Shown here: in pieces, positions 20,675 through 29,960 of the stretch
How positions within the stretch are numbered: position 1 is the stretch's first letter
Layout of the letters: every line of letters begins with the position of its first letter
Source of the DNA: Pseudomonadota bacterium
GTDB taxonomy: Bacteria; Pseudomonadota; Gammaproteobacteria; JAKAQQ01
Reading direction: 5' to 3'
Length of the DNA stretch: 59,811 nt
Assembly: GCA_021785265.1 (NCBI GenBank)
Contig: JAJYFY010000004.1
Coordinates: forward strand, 1-59,811
Notes under the pieces: generated by a model
Seen by the model: only the letters and a program-made list of their open reading frames with translations
What the model was told of the DNA's origin: nothing
The model's database searches: none
Translations under genes and position numbers: made by a program

Positions 20675-21583
20675 TTGTCGCAGTTTCCCCACCGATTGTC
20701 TCAAGGGAATGAACCTGGGCAGTTGGCCGTTGTCGCGACCCCGATCGGCCAGCTGGATGACCTTAGTCCACGTGCCCTCGAGGTCCTTCGTTCCTCTCAC
20801 CGGATCGTGGCCGAGGATACCCGCCACACCCGCAAGCTCATGGCTCACTTCGACCTCCATGTACCACTCGTCTCCTGCCATGCCCACAATGAGAAGGAGC
20901 GCATTCCCTTTTTGATCGAGTGCCTGGTACGGGGCGAGAGGCTGGCCCTGGTTTCGGATGCGGGAACGCCGCTTTTGAGCGATCCGGGTTGCTGGCTCGT
21001 CGCGGCCGTGCATGAGGCCGGCTTCCGGGTCACGCCCGTACCGGGTCCGTCCGCCGTCCTGGCTGCCTTGTCGGTCGCCGGGTTCCCGGCCGGCCGGTTT
21101 CATTTCGAGGGCTTCCTGCCGCCCCGGGGCTCCGCCCGCGAGGCCCGACTCCGGACACTCTCGAGGATCGATATTCCCCTTGTCCTTTTTGATTCCCCAG
21201 TGAGACTTGCGCGTCTCGTCGACGAGCTGGCCGAGATCTTTGGACCGGAGCGGAAAGCGCTTCTGGCGCGCGAGATGACCAAGCAGCATGAGAGTCTCCA
21301 CCGGAACACACTGGCCGGACTCCGAACCTTCCTCGCATCGCAGAATGGGGTTATCCGCGGTGAGGTGGTTTTAGTGGTGGAAGCCGCGCCAGACCTGCCG
21401 AACCGTGAATCCGCCCACGCTCCGGATGAGCGGCTGGATCGCGCACTCCGCTTGCTTCTGGAGTCACTTTCCCCGTCGCGTGCGGCCACAGTGGCATCAA
21501 CCCTCTTGGATCTCCCCCGTTCTGTGGTTTACCGGCGGGTTCTCCAACTCAGGGGTAAGGCATCCTCGATCCCAGATCGCTGA
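20675..21583 (+). CDS. rsmI: 16S rRNA (cytidine(1402)-2'-O)-methyltransferase
   Basis: A tetrapyrrole-methylase-fold SAM enzyme that methylates the ribose of C1402 in the decoding centre. VVATPIGQLDDLSPRALEVL, AEDTRHTRKLMAHF, SDAGTPLLSDPG and the GPSAVLAALSVAGFP block are diagnostic. The long upstream open frame lacks a good start. TTG at 20675 or TTG at 20696 (SQGNEPGQLAVV) fits the family N-terminus, and neither has a clear ribosome site. The gene lies divergent from lpoA. Its C-terminal tail (LLESLSPSRAATVASTLLDL) matches the family's helical end. Confidence 0.93.
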   Translation: MSQFPHRLSQGNEPGQLAVVATPIGQLDDLSPRALEVLRSSHRIVAEDTRHTRKLMAHFDLHVPLVSCHAHNEKERIPFLIECLVRGERLALVSDAGTPLLSDPGCWLVAAVHEAGFRVTPVPGPSAVLAALSVAGFPAGRFHFEGFLPPRGSAREARLRTLSRIDIPLVLFDSPVRLARLVDELAEIFGPERKALLAREMTKQHESLHRNTLAGLRTFLASQNGVIRGEVVLVVEAAPDLPNRESAHAPDERLDRALRLLLESLSPSRAATVASTLLDLPRSVVYRRVLQLRGKASSIPDR

Positions 21584-21598
21584 GGCCACGCCTCTCGA

Positions 21599-22426
21599 TC
21601 AGCGGGGTCTCGTTTTTTTCGACTTACGGGAAGTTTTCTTGGAGGCCGGGCTGTTTCGAGGTGACGATTTCCCCGCGGTGGGGGTTCGCCGGCCAGACCG
21701 GGCAACGGGAGGTGCCTTCGCGCGCCGACCCGGCGCGCCGCCTTTCTGGGGTCGGGCTGTGCGATGTCGGTGCTCGTTGATAGCCCGCCGAATCTGGCGG
21801 AAGATGGCGGGGATCGCCCCATCCGCGTTGATTTCGGCGAGGAGTCCGAGCGACTGGTAGAAACTGATGAGCGGCTCGGTCTGTGCTTCGTAGACGCGGA
21901 GCCGATTGATAATGGTCTCTTCATTGTCATCGCTACGGTGACGCAGGAGGGTGCCGCAGTTGTCGCACTGGTCGTCAAAACGGGGGGGTGAGGTATAGCG
22001 GTTGTAAACCGCCCCGCACTGGGGACAGGTCAGACGACCGGATAGGCGCTGGATCAGGTATTCGGAATCCACTCGAAACAGGATGGTGACAGTGAGCGGT
22101 CGGTCGAGGGTCTCAAGGAGTTTCGCCAATGCCTGGGCCTGTTCCAGATTCCTCGGAAAGCCATCCAGCAGGAAACCAGACCGGGTGTCAGGTTGAGCCA
22201 GTCGGTCGCGGATGATGCCCATCACGATGGTGTCAGAGACGAGCAGGCCTTGATCCATAGCCGCCTGGGCCTCAAGCCCCAAGGGCAGGCGATTTTGGAC
22301 TGCCTGGCGCAGCAGTTCGCCGGTCGAGATCTGCGGAATCCCATAATGCTGAGACAAGAGACGGGCTTGGGTTCCCTTCCCGGAACCGGGTGCTCCGATC
22401 AAGACGATTTGGACAGATGACGGCAT
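21599..22426 (-). CDS. adk: Adenylate kinase with zinc-type LID and long basic C-terminal tail
   Basis: This enzyme catalyses ATP + AMP to 2 ADP. The P-loop GAPGSGKGTQ (residues 11-20), the AMP-binding STGELLR and GFPRNLEQA are all present. The LID holds CPQC and CDNC (Cys 134, 137, 154, 157), a zinc site more common in Gram-positive enzymes. The normal fold ends near residue 220. A further 55 residues, rich in Arg, Lys, Pro, Ser and Gly and ending KKTSRKSKKTRPR, form a tail unusual for Adk. It resembles nucleic-acid-binding tails, but no function can be assigned. The gene is convergent with rsmI. Confidence 0.92.
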   Translation of the reverse strand: MPSSVQIVLIGAPGSGKGTQARLLSQHYGIPQISTGELLRQAVQNRLPLGLEAQAAMDQGLLVSDTIVMGIIRDRLAQPDTRSGFLLDGFPRNLEQAQALAKLLETLDRPLTVTILFRVDSEYLIQRLSGRLTCPQCGAVYNRYTSPPRFDDQCDNCGTLLRHRSDDNEETIINRLRVYEAQTEPLISFYQSLGLLAEINADGAIPAIFRQIRRAINEHRHRTARPQKGGAPGRRAKAPPVARSGRRTPTAGKSSPRNSPASKKTSRKSKKTRPR

Positions 22427-22572
22427 GAGAAGGGCTCGGATAACGGATCAGGGAGGATGCTGGCCGGTTTCAAGCTGCCGCGCTAAACTAACCCGTGCGG
22501 TGCGCGGCGTCAACCGGAGGGGCCTTTCGTGATTCTGGTGCCAATCCTCCACGGCTTGAGGAAATGGGCGTT

Positions 22573-23850
22573 ATGAAGAAAAAACCCTTGCCCGTAAATG
22601 TGTTGTATGCCCAGTCCGGGGGTGTGACGTCGGTTATCAATGCAACGGCTTGGGCATTGATTGATGAGGCGCGAAAAAAGGGGGGGGATCTCGGCGAGGT
22701 TTATGTCGGATCGGATGGGATCGTCGGTGTTCTCGAGGAAAACCTCTTTGATGTGAAGAGAATTCCTGAGCCGGTGCTGGCGCGGCTCCCCTATACCCCG
22801 GCCGGCGCCTTCGGCTCATGCCGGTTCAAACTGGGCACACCTGAAAAGAAGCCCGATGAGTATGAAAGGCTGCTCGCTGTCTTTGCCGCCCATCAGATCG
22901 GCTATTTTTTCTACAACGGAGGGGGTGATTCACAGGATACAGCTCGAAAAATCGCCGAATACTGTAAAGGTCGGGGTCATCCGGTCCGGGTTTTAGGCTT
23001 GCCCAAGACGATCGACAACGATCTCTATGGCACGGATTTTTCGCCCGGTTACGGTTCGGTCGCCAAGTACATCGCGGTTTCAGTGCTCGAGGCCGCACTG
23101 GACGTTGCGTCCATGTCCGCGACCTCCACCCGGGTTTTCATCCTCGAGGTTATGGGCCGCCACAGCGGCTGGATCGCCGCCGCCTCGGCCCTCGCACAGA
23201 AGCGCGTCGGTGACCCCCCCCATCTCATCCTGTTCCCGGAGCGTGCGTTTCAGGCGGAAGATTTCCTGACCCGTGTACGAGAGTCGGTCGAATCCCGCGG
23301 GTTCTGCGTCGTTGTCGCTTCCGAGGGGATTCGCGACCGGGAGGGGCGGTTTATCAGCGAGAGTGGGGGACAGGATGCCTTTGGCCACGCGCAGCTCGGG
23401 GGGGTGGCGCCGGTGCTGGCCCAGCTGGTCGGGACGCGCCTCGGATACAAGAACCACTGGGCCGTATCCGACTACCTGCAGCGCGCCGCCCGACATCTGG
23501 CTTCCCGGACCGATTGGGAGGCGGCTTTGGCGGTGGGTCGAGGGGCGGTGCGCAAAGCCCTGACTGGTTCGGATGGCGTCATGCTGACCCTCCTTCGCAC
23601 TGCCGGTTCGCCTCCCCGCTTCCGGGTTGGAGAGATCGCCTTGGACCAGGTGGCCAACCGGGAACGACCGCTCCCTCCGGAGTTCATCGGGGCTGGCGGA
23701 TACGGTCTGACGCGAGAAGCCCGGCGTTATCTTTTGCCCTTGATCCAGGGAGAAGCTCCACTGCCTTACGCTGGGGGCATTCCGGACTATGTTCGTGAGC
23801 TCCCCCGGCGCTGGCTCAGGAAGAGGTTGCCCGCTTTTGCCGCTCGCTGA
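22573..23850 (+). CDS. pfp: Pyrophosphate-dependent 6-phosphofructokinase
   Basis: It phosphorylates fructose 6-phosphate reversibly using PPi. LYAQSGGVTSVINA near the N-terminus, GGGDSQDTA in the phosphodonor loop and PKTIDND (lysine where ATP enzymes have glycine) indicate the PPi type. MGRHSGWIAAASALA and the hexose-binding SEGIRDREG follow. The ATG at 22573 gives 425 residues and is preceded by GAGGAAAT; a closer ATG at 22564 overlaps that site. The reversible reaction suits organisms that run glycolysis and gluconeogenesis or a sugar-phosphate cycle cheaply, as in many methanotrophs and autotrophs. Confidence 0.9.
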   Translation: MKKKPLPVNVLYAQSGGVTSVINATAWALIDEARKKGGDLGEVYVGSDGIVGVLEENLFDVKRIPEPVLARLPYTPAGAFGSCRFKLGTPEKKPDEYERLLAVFAAHQIGYFFYNGGGDSQDTARKIAEYCKGRGHPVRVLGLPKTIDNDLYGTDFSPGYGSVAKYIAVSVLEAALDVASMSATSTRVFILEVMGRHSGWIAAASALAQKRVGDPPHLILFPERAFQAEDFLTRVRESVESRGFCVVVASEGIRDREGRFISESGGQDAFGHAQLGGVAPVLAQLVGTRLGYKNHWAVSDYLQRAARHLASRTDWEAALAVGRGAVRKALTGSDGVMLTLLRTAGSPPRFRVGEIALDQVANRERPLPPEFIGAGGYGLTREARRYLLPLIQGEAPLPYAGGIPDYVRELPRRWLRKRLPAFAAR

Positions 23851-24775
23851 GCCTTCCTGGCATCATCATCCTTTCGCTGAGGGAGGGGGTGATTCACGCC
23901 GCCGGCTTGCTTTCTGCCTCGGTCTCACGGCCCTCTACGCGCTCATCGAATTTGGGGCGGCTCGCTGGGCCCATTCCTTGGCACTGCTCGGTGATTCAGG
24001 GCATATGCTGGTCGATGCGCTGGCCCTGGTCATTGCCATGGCGGGAGCAAGCCTGTCTCGAAAACCTCCCTCCGAGCACCAGACCTATGGCTGGGGGCGG
24101 GCGGAAGTCATCGCTGCCGCCATCAACGCCATCCTCATGCTGGCCCTGTTCGGAATCTTGGCCACCCTGTCCATCCGGCGCCTGCTCCAGCCGGAACCGG
24201 TACCCGTCAGCGGGTGGACCGTGCTGGTCATCGGTGCGGGTGGGTTGGTTCTGAATCTGGGGGTGGCCCGGATTCTCCATGCCCACCGGGCTTCGCTCAA
24301 TGTTCGCATGACCTTCTGGCACGCCCTGAGCGACCTTTTGGGTTCCTTTGCCGCCATCGCGGCGGGTGCTGTGATCGTCACGACCGGTTGGATGCCGATC
24401 GATCCGATTCTGTCGTTGTTAATTGCAACTCTCGTCCTGGTCGTGGGCGTGCGCTTGTTCCACCAAGCCCTCCATCTCCTTCTCGAAGGCGTACCGCCCG
24501 GGCTGGATGCCGTCCGGATCGGAGAGAGCCTGTCCCAGCTGGAAGGGGTGTTGTCCGTCCATGATCTCCATATCTGGGCCTTGTCCTCGGAACAGGTTGC
24601 GCTGTCCGCGCACGTGATGGTGGAAACTCTGGGCGACTGGTCAGTCGTGCTGGAGCGCCTGGCCCGCCACCTGGAAAGTCGCTACGGAATCCGTCACATC
24701 ACCCTTCAACCCGAATCCTGGGTCCGGAAGGTTCCAGTCGGATCGGTCGTCCGGCACCATTCCGGGTCCCGGTGA
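23789..24775 (+). CDS. Cation diffusion facilitator (zinc/metal exporter)
   Basis: A CDF-family antiporter with six membrane segments. The two metal-binding helices carry DSGHMLVDA (helix II) and HALSDLLGS (helix V), so the HxxxD pairs are intact. A cytoplasmic C-terminal domain with VHDLHIWALSSEQVALSAHV matches ZitB/CzcD. A histidine cluster WHHHP lies just before helix I. The start is uncertain: the frame opens inside pfp (62-base overlap), and a TTG near 23836 is an alternative. Zn or Cd export is likely but the metal is not fixed by sequence. Confidence 0.88.
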   Translation: MFVSSPGAGSGRGCPLLPLAEPSWHHHPFAEGGGDSRRRLAFCLGLTALYALIEFGAARWAHSLALLGDSGHMLVDALALVIAMAGASLSRKPPSEHQTYGWGRAEVIAAAINAILMLALFGILATLSIRRLLQPEPVPVSGWTVLVIGAGGLVLNLGVARILHAHRASLNVRMTFWHALSDLLGSFAAIAAGAVIVTTGWMPIDPILSLLIATLVLVVGVRLFHQALHLLLEGVPPGLDAVRIGESLSQLEGVLSVHDLHIWALSSEQVALSAHVMVETLGDWSVVLERLARHLESRYGIRHITLQPESWVRKVPVGSVVRHHSGSR

Positions 24776-24782
24776 ATCTGTG

Positions 24783-24788
24783 TAGAAT
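24783..24788 (+). promoter_or_regulatory. -10 box (TAGAAT) before the DGQHR gene
   Basis: GTAGAATCC occurs here, 54 bases before the GTG start. The same 9-base string precedes the genes at 26021 and 29996, so it looks like a recurring -10 element rather than a chance match. No strong -35 is visible. Confidence 0.35.
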
Positions 24789-24841
24789 CCCTGAGGGTCC
24801 TCGACCGATGGCCCCCGCCTGAACCTGAATGGAGGTGCCCC

Positions 24842-25987
24842 GTGCTGGCCACACAAATTCGACAGAAAGACAGCCTTTTCTATTTCGTCAACTACACCGC
24901 ACAGGACCTCCTGAACCGGGTTCGGTTCATTTCCCGCTTCTATGGGGAAGGGGGGCAGATCCGCCCGGAAGACACCGATCCGGAAGATGACATCGTCCGG
25001 TTCATTGCACGGGTGGAACGGAGTGACGGGGCCTTTCAGCGTGAGCTGTCCCGGGTCAAGGTGCGTGCCCTCCAGAATTTTTACGAGACGGCGATTTCCC
25101 AACCCCCAATTCCCGGTACAATTCTGCTCTTCACGAACGAGTCTCTGGTCTTCACTCCGCTCTCGGGTGTTCGCCATGTTGGCAATTTGAGCGAGCCCCG
25201 CGAGCGGTTTCTCATCATTGATGGTCAGCATCGACTTGCGGCCCTGCATTTCTATCTGCAGAAAAAACCGGAGGAAGCCGCTTCACTCCACATTCCCTGC
25301 ATCCTGTTCGATGGGCACAGCGAGGATTTTGCAACAGAGATGTTCGTCATCATCAACTCCACGCCGACCCGGATCAACAAGAGCCATCTCATCGATCTGT
25401 ACGAAAAAGTCTCGTGGGCGGAGCCGGACCGGAAGTTCGCTGCCCGCATCGTCGATGCCCTCTACAGCGCAACGGACAGTCCGCTCCGCTATCGCATCAA
25501 CCGGCTGGGGGGACGTAGCCAGCAGGAGAAATGGATTCTTCAGGCGGAACTGTTCAATGAGCTGCATCGTTGGGTCCGTGCCCGCTGGTCGGCCATTGAA
25601 AAGGTGGGTCCCACGGCCCGCGAGGCGGAGCGTGACTACCGGGTGATCCGCGACTTTCTCAAAGCCGCCCAGAAAGCTTTTGGTGCGGCCTGGGGCAACA
25701 ATAGCCGCTTCATGGTGACCCGCCCCGTGACTCTCAAAGCGCTGATCCGGGTGGCGGCTGACCTGGCCGAAAGCGATCGGGATCCGGAGGAGGGCCGGGT
25801 CGAACGGTGGGGGGAGCGTCTGTCGCCTTGGTGCAACCAGGTACCGGATTTCCGGACGGACGGATTCTACGAGCGCTATGCGGCAAAAGGACAGGTCGAA
25901 CGGGTGGCCATCCTGCATCGCCATCTCGGCCAAAGCGCCCACATCCGCCCTGCCGTCAAGACAGGAGCTGCAAAACAGCGGGAATAG
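24842..25987 (+). CDS. DGQHR-domain protein related to DndB
   Basis: This 381-residue soluble protein contains FLIIDGQHRLAALHFYL (DGQHR at 127-131) and NSTPTRINKSHLIDLYE, hallmarks of the DGQHR/DndB-like family, which is distantly related to ParB-type nucleotide-binding folds. DndB regulates phosphorothioate DNA modification, but no dndACDE genes are present here, so the role is unknown. GGAGGTG precedes the GTG start. It is followed, one gene later, by a D12 DNA adenine methylase on the same strand, which suggests a DNA-modification context. Confidence 0.8.
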   Translation: MLATQIRQKDSLFYFVNYTAQDLLNRVRFISRFYGEGGQIRPEDTDPEDDIVRFIARVERSDGAFQRELSRVKVRALQNFYETAISQPPIPGTILLFTNESLVFTPLSGVRHVGNLSEPRERFLIIDGQHRLAALHFYLQKKPEEAASLHIPCILFDGHSEDFATEMFVIINSTPTRINKSHLIDLYEKVSWAEPDRKFAARIVDALYSATDSPLRYRINRLGGRSQQEKWILQAELFNELHRWVRARWSAIEKVGPTAREAERDYRVIRDFLKAAQKAFGAAWGNNSRFMVTRPVTLKALIRVAADLAESDRDPEEGRVERWGERLSPWCNQVPDFRTDGFYERYAAKGQVERVAILHRHLGQSAHIRPAVKTGAAKQRE

Positions 25988-26007
25988 GCGGTTTGCGCGG
26001 GAAGGCG

Positions 26008-26013
26008 TAGAAT
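26008..26013 (+). promoter_or_regulatory. -10 box (TAGAAT) placed 7 bases before an ATG
   Basis: TAGAAT is followed by seven bases and then the ATG of the DUF4124 gene, with no ribosome-binding site between. Transcription would begin at or next to the ATG, giving a leaderless message. Confidence 0.4.
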
Positions 26014-26020
26014 CCAGTCC

Positions 26021-26704
26021 ATGAACGGGATTTCTTCCCGCTGTATCCGACTTCGGCGGACCAGCCGGTCGGGGGCGCTTTTGCTCGTGACGCTGGCCGG
26101 GTTTTGGATCGGGCCTGCGCTGGCCGGATCCAGGCCAGCGGTTCCGGTACGGATCTACGAGTGGACGGGGCCCCATGGTGTGACGCATTTTTCGGGAACT
26201 CCGCCCCCCCAGAACCGGACTGGGGTGACCCACCTCAGACAGAAGACGCTTGAACTGGTCCCGGTTTCCGCACGCCAGGCGCGCAGGGATTACCGTGCCA
26301 GCTTGCGAGCTGCTCGTTCCATGGAGCAAGGTTTGCAAACGCTTGAACGGGAGGAAGCCGTATCCTCTTCGACCGTCGTCCCGCCACCCTATCCGGAAAA
26401 CGGGGCGGCGGTCGCGCCTACGGGCTATGTCGGCCAACGGGGTGCCTTCTACCCGCCTTTGGGGTTTTACCCCGTGGGACTCGGCCCACCACCCATCGTC
26501 CGCTCACCTCAACCAGCCCCGGATCTGTCCCCACCGAGTGCCGGCTTTGGCATCTGTGGCTATGAGATCAGCTGTCCCGGGACGGACACGCCGCCTGTCA
26601 TCGGGACGCAGTCGCCCTTCTTCCCCCGGCCAGCCCCCGCCCCGGCACCGCTGCAGCCGACAGCGCCCCCTCCACCGCCGCCGCCACCTCCCCCCCGTCG
26701 CTAG
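26021..26704 (+). CDS. Secreted DUF4124-like protein with proline-rich tail
   Basis: A signal peptide (about residues 1-36, hydrophobic core LLLVTLAGFWIGPALA) is followed by RIYEWTGPHGVTHFSGTPPP, which fits DUF4124 (short beta domain, IYxWxDxxGxxHFSD). A basic helical stretch follows (residues 86-110). The second half is low-complexity and proline-rich, ending in ten prolines and RR. Two cysteines (CGYEISC) may form a disulfide. The protein should be periplasmic. Function unknown. Confidence 0.7.
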   Translation: MNGISSRCIRLRRTSRSGALLLVTLAGFWIGPALAGSRPAVPVRIYEWTGPHGVTHFSGTPPPQNRTGVTHLRQKTLELVPVSARQARRDYRASLRAARSMEQGLQTLEREEAVSSSTVVPPPYPENGAAVAPTGYVGQRGAFYPPLGFYPVGLGPPPIVRSPQPAPDLSPPSAGFGICGYEISCPGTDTPPVIGTQSPFFPRPAPAPAPLQPTAPPPPPPPPPPRR

Positions 26705-26769
26705 ATCCGCCCGCTGGCGGAAACGCCTTGGCCCGACCATAATGAACGGTGCGCCGGAGATGCCGCCCT

Positions 26770-27822
26770 GTGATCAAGTACTTGGGATCAAAGCGCCTGT
26801 TGATTCCGAAAATTCTGGAACAGGTGAGACTCGTGCAGTCCGCCCGGTCTGTGATCGACCTGTTTTCGGGAACCTCGCGGGTGGGTTATGCGCTCAAGGC
26901 CGCCGGTTATCGCGTCCTGGCCAATGACCACAATGCCTATGCTGAGATGGTGGCCCGTTGCTATGTCGAAACGGATGTCGCCCAGGTTTCCCAGGATGCC
27001 GGGCGGCTCATCCGTGAACTGAACGCGCTGCCTGGCCGACCTGGTTTCTTTACCGAAACCTACTGTGAGAAATCACGTTTCTTTCACCCAAAGAATGGCG
27101 CACGGATCGATGCTATCCGCAACCGGATCACCGAGTTGGGCTTGCCCCGCCAACTGGAGGCGGTAGTTCTGGTTGCTCTGATGGAAGCGGCAGACCGGGT
27201 GGATTCGACGACCGGGGTCCAGATGGCCTATCTCAAGCAGTGGGCTCCGCGAGCGCTTGCCGATCTTGAACTCAGGTTTCCACCACTCCTGGAACGCGCA
27301 CCGGCAGGGCCAGGGCAGGCAACGGGATGGGATGCGCTCGAGGCAGCCCGCCGTTTGGAGGCGGATGTCGCCTATCTCGACCCGCCTTACAACCAGCACT
27401 CCTATCTGGCCAACTATCACATCTGGGAAACCCTGGTTCTCTGGGATTCTCCTGGCGTTTATGGTTCCGCCTGCAAGCGGCTCGATTGCCGGACCCGAAA
27501 GAGTCCGCTCAACTCAAAGGTTCGGTTCCTGGAGTACTTCCGGTCGATCCTCTCCGCGCTTCGTGTACCGGTCGTGATCGTGTCTTTCAGCGACGAGGGA
27601 TTCCTGACGGAAGGGGAGATGGCCCTCGTTCTCGGGGATCTGGCCGGTCCGGACGGGACTGTTGAACGAGCGGTTATGGATTATCGACGCTATGTCGGAG
27701 CCCGGATCGGTATCTACAACCCCAAGGGCGAGAAGGTCGGCCGGGTCGGCCGGCTCCGAAACCGGGAAATTCTTTATTGTGTCCGCCGCTCCCGTCCGAG
27801 TGAGGAAGTGAGGCGCGCTTGA
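26770..27822 (+). CDS. D12-class DNA adenine N6-methyltransferase
   Basis: The start IKYLGSKRLLIPKIL (GTG at 26770), the SAM loop DLFSGTSRVGYAL (near residue 32-44) and catalytic DPPYN (204-208), followed by QHSYLANYH, show a Dam/D12-type adenine methylase of about 350 residues. The order of SAM motif before DPPY corresponds to the alpha group. No restriction enzyme gene is adjacent, so it is orphan-like. The DGQHR gene upstream may be related in function. It ends 1 base before the convergent acs stop. The recognition site cannot be predicted. Confidence 0.87.
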   Translation: MIKYLGSKRLLIPKILEQVRLVQSARSVIDLFSGTSRVGYALKAAGYRVLANDHNAYAEMVARCYVETDVAQVSQDAGRLIRELNALPGRPGFFTETYCEKSRFFHPKNGARIDAIRNRITELGLPRQLEAVVLVALMEAADRVDSTTGVQMAYLKQWAPRALADLELRFPPLLERAPAGPGQATGWDALEAARRLEADVAYLDPPYNQHSYLANYHIWETLVLWDSPGVYGSACKRLDCRTRKSPLNSKVRFLEYFRSILSALRVPVVIVSFSDEGFLTEGEMALVLGDLAGPDGTVERAVMDYRRYVGARIGIYNPKGEKVGRVGRLRNREILYCVRRSRPSEEVRRA

Positions 27823-27823
27823 T

Positions 27824-29884
27824 TCAGGATCTCTCGTCGGAGGTCGGGGTCGGATGGGCCGCGAGGCTTTTCCCAACGGCATCCCGGACCTGGCTCACGG
27901 ATTCGGGGTTGGCCAGCGTGGTCACGTCTCCGGCCTCCTCCCCTCGCGCGACTGCCCGCAGGATCCGGCGCATGATTTTCCCGGACCGGGTTTTGGGGAG
28001 GTCGCTCACGAGGATCACGGCGTGCGGGCGGGCAATCGGGCCGATTGCTTCGACCACGGCTTGGGCGACGGCCGGAACCAGGTCGTTGGCATGGCTTACA
28101 ATCGCTTGGGCGGAAATGAAAAGCAGGGGGACTGCACCTTTCACCGGGTCCGGGTAAGGGACGACTGCCGCCTCGGCCACGCCCGCTACGCTGAGCGCCG
28201 CTGATTCCATCTCCTTGCTGCCCAGCCGGTGCCCGGCGACGTTGATCACGTCGTCGGTGCGACCGAGGATCCGGAAATACCCGTCCGCGCTCCAGGTGGC
28301 GGCATCATGCGTGCAATAAATCCAGCGATCGCTCCCCGCTCCCTTCTGGAGTGGATCAAAGTAGGTCTTGCGAAAACGGTCCGGATCATTCCAGATCCCG
28401 AGCATGAGGCCCGGCCAGGGATGTTCGATGCCCAAAAGACCGGCCCGGCCTGAACCCGGGGGGAGCTTCCGGCCGGTCTCGTCATAGATCGCGGCGGTGA
28501 TTCCCGGCAACGGAGGGCCGGCGCTGCCGGGTTTCATGGCGTCGAGACCGGGCAGGGTCGCGAGCAGGTGACCGCCCGTCTCGGTCTGCCAGTAGGTATC
28601 GACGATCACGGCCCGGCGGTGCCCCACGGTTTCGTGGTACCAATGCCAGGTTTCCGGTTCGATGGGCTCGCCGACGGTGCAGAGAAGCCGGAAGGCAGTG
28701 GCGTAGCGTTGTGGCAGATCCGGATCGAGCCGGCGCAGGGCCCGGATCGCGGTGGGTGAGGTGTGCAGGATCGTGACTCCGAGGTGCTCTGAAATTCTCC
28801 AGGGTCGCGCGGCGTCCGGCCAGTGGGGAAGGCCTTCGTAAAGGACGGAGGTCGCCCCGAGCACAAGCGGTCCGTAGACGATATAAGAGTGGCCGGTGAT
28901 CCAGCCGATATCGGCCATGCACCAGTAAATGTCTTGCGGTTTAAGGTCCAGCACATAACGCGTCGTGGCAGCGACCCAGCTGAGATATCCACCCGTGCCG
29001 TGGAAACAGCCCTTGGGGCGACCGGTCGTTCCACTCGAGTACATGATGAACAGCCCGTCATTGGATTCCCGCGAAACCGGCTTGCAGAAATCTTGGGATA
29101 TCCCCTCGAGCAGATCGGTGAGAATGAACTCGCCGGGGGTGCGGATCGGGCTTTCGCTGCGGTAGTGGTGAGGAGTTCGTTCAAAGACGAGGAGCCCTTC
29201 CAGTCGATGGTTCCGGGAACGGCAGTCCACGACGGCCTGGTCGGCTTTGGCCTTGAGATCCACCCATTGACCACCACGCGAGTAGCCATCCATGGTAATG
29301 AGGAGACGACTGTTCGAGTCAACGATCCGGTCGCCTGCGGCCTTTCCGGAAAAACCGCTGAAGACGACGGAATGAATTACGCCGAGCCGGGCGCAGGCCA
29401 GCATGGCCACCGGCAACTCAGGCACCATCGGCAGATAGAGCGTGACCCGGTCGCCCGCCACGAGTGCGAAGCGGTCTTGAAGAAGACGGGCCAAGCGGTT
29501 AACCCGGCGGGAGAGCTCGGCATAGCTCACGTGCTCGACGGGTGCCGATTCGTCTTCCGGTACGAAATGGTAGGCGATGCGGTCCGCTGCATCGGGCAGA
29601 TGCCGGTCGATAGCGTTGACAGAGGCGTTGAGTTGCCCCCCGGGGAACCACCGGTAGAAGGGCGGTTGGGAGGCGTCGAGGACCCGATCATAGGGCCGGT
29701 CCCACGTGAGCAGGTCGGCATAGGCCCGGAACGCCTCCGGTCCGTGGGACGGATCCAACGCCTCTTGCAAGCTCCGGTCGCGGACCTGTGCCTGACGCGA
29801 AAAGTCCGTGGGAGGGTCGATGCGCGGTTCTTCCCGCCAATGGACAGCGATTTCGTCTGCAGAAGGAACGAGGTCAGTAGGCAT
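27824..29884 (-). CDS. acs: Acetyl/propionyl-CoA synthetase (AMP-forming)
   Basis: This 686-residue adenylate-forming ligase activates a short-chain acid to acyl-CoA. Motifs: MYSSGTTGRPKGCFH (ATP loop), DTYWQTETGGH, GYFRILGRTDDVINVAGHRLG and the acetylation-target lysine in KTRSGKIMRR near the C-terminus. WCMADIGWITGHSYIVYGPL is typical of Acs; PrpE relatives are similar. The ATG at 29884 (MPTDLV) follows GGAG at 8 bases. The frame stays open for a further 298 codons upstream, but that stretch is antisense to cpdA and carries no family sequence. Confidence 0.93.
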   Translation of the reverse strand: MPTDLVPSADEIAVHWREEPRIDPPTDFSRQAQVRDRSLQEALDPSHGPEAFRAYADLLTWDRPYDRVLDASQPPFYRWFPGGQLNASVNAIDRHLPDAADRIAYHFVPEDESAPVEHVSYAELSRRVNRLARLLQDRFALVAGDRVTLYLPMVPELPVAMLACARLGVIHSVVFSGFSGKAAGDRIVDSNSRLLITMDGYSRGGQWVDLKAKADQAVVDCRSRNHRLEGLLVFERTPHHYRSESPIRTPGEFILTDLLEGISQDFCKPVSRESNDGLFIMYSSGTTGRPKGCFHGTGGYLSWVAATTRYVLDLKPQDIYWCMADIGWITGHSYIVYGPLVLGATSVLYEGLPHWPDAARPWRISEHLGVTILHTSPTAIRALRRLDPDLPQRYATAFRLLCTVGEPIEPETWHWYHETVGHRRAVIVDTYWQTETGGHLLATLPGLDAMKPGSAGPPLPGITAAIYDETGRKLPPGSGRAGLLGIEHPWPGLMLGIWNDPDRFRKTYFDPLQKGAGSDRWIYCTHDAATWSADGYFRILGRTDDVINVAGHRLGSKEMESAALSVAGVAEAAVVPYPDPVKGAVPLLFISAQAIVSHANDLVPAVAQAVVEAIGPIARPHAVILVSDLPKTRSGKIMRRILRAVARGEEAGDVTTLANPESVSQVRDAVGKSLAAHPTPTSDERS

Positions 29885-29960
29885 GATGAAAGCTCCGGTC
29901 GGCCGTCCTAGCATAAACCGGTTGGGCACGGCTTTTGCCTTGGCCGGGTCGCGGATTGGG

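Noticed and set aside
26600-26704. Proline-codon repeat as a sequence repeat element
   Set aside because: It is the low-complexity coding tail of the DUF4124 protein rather than an independent repeat.
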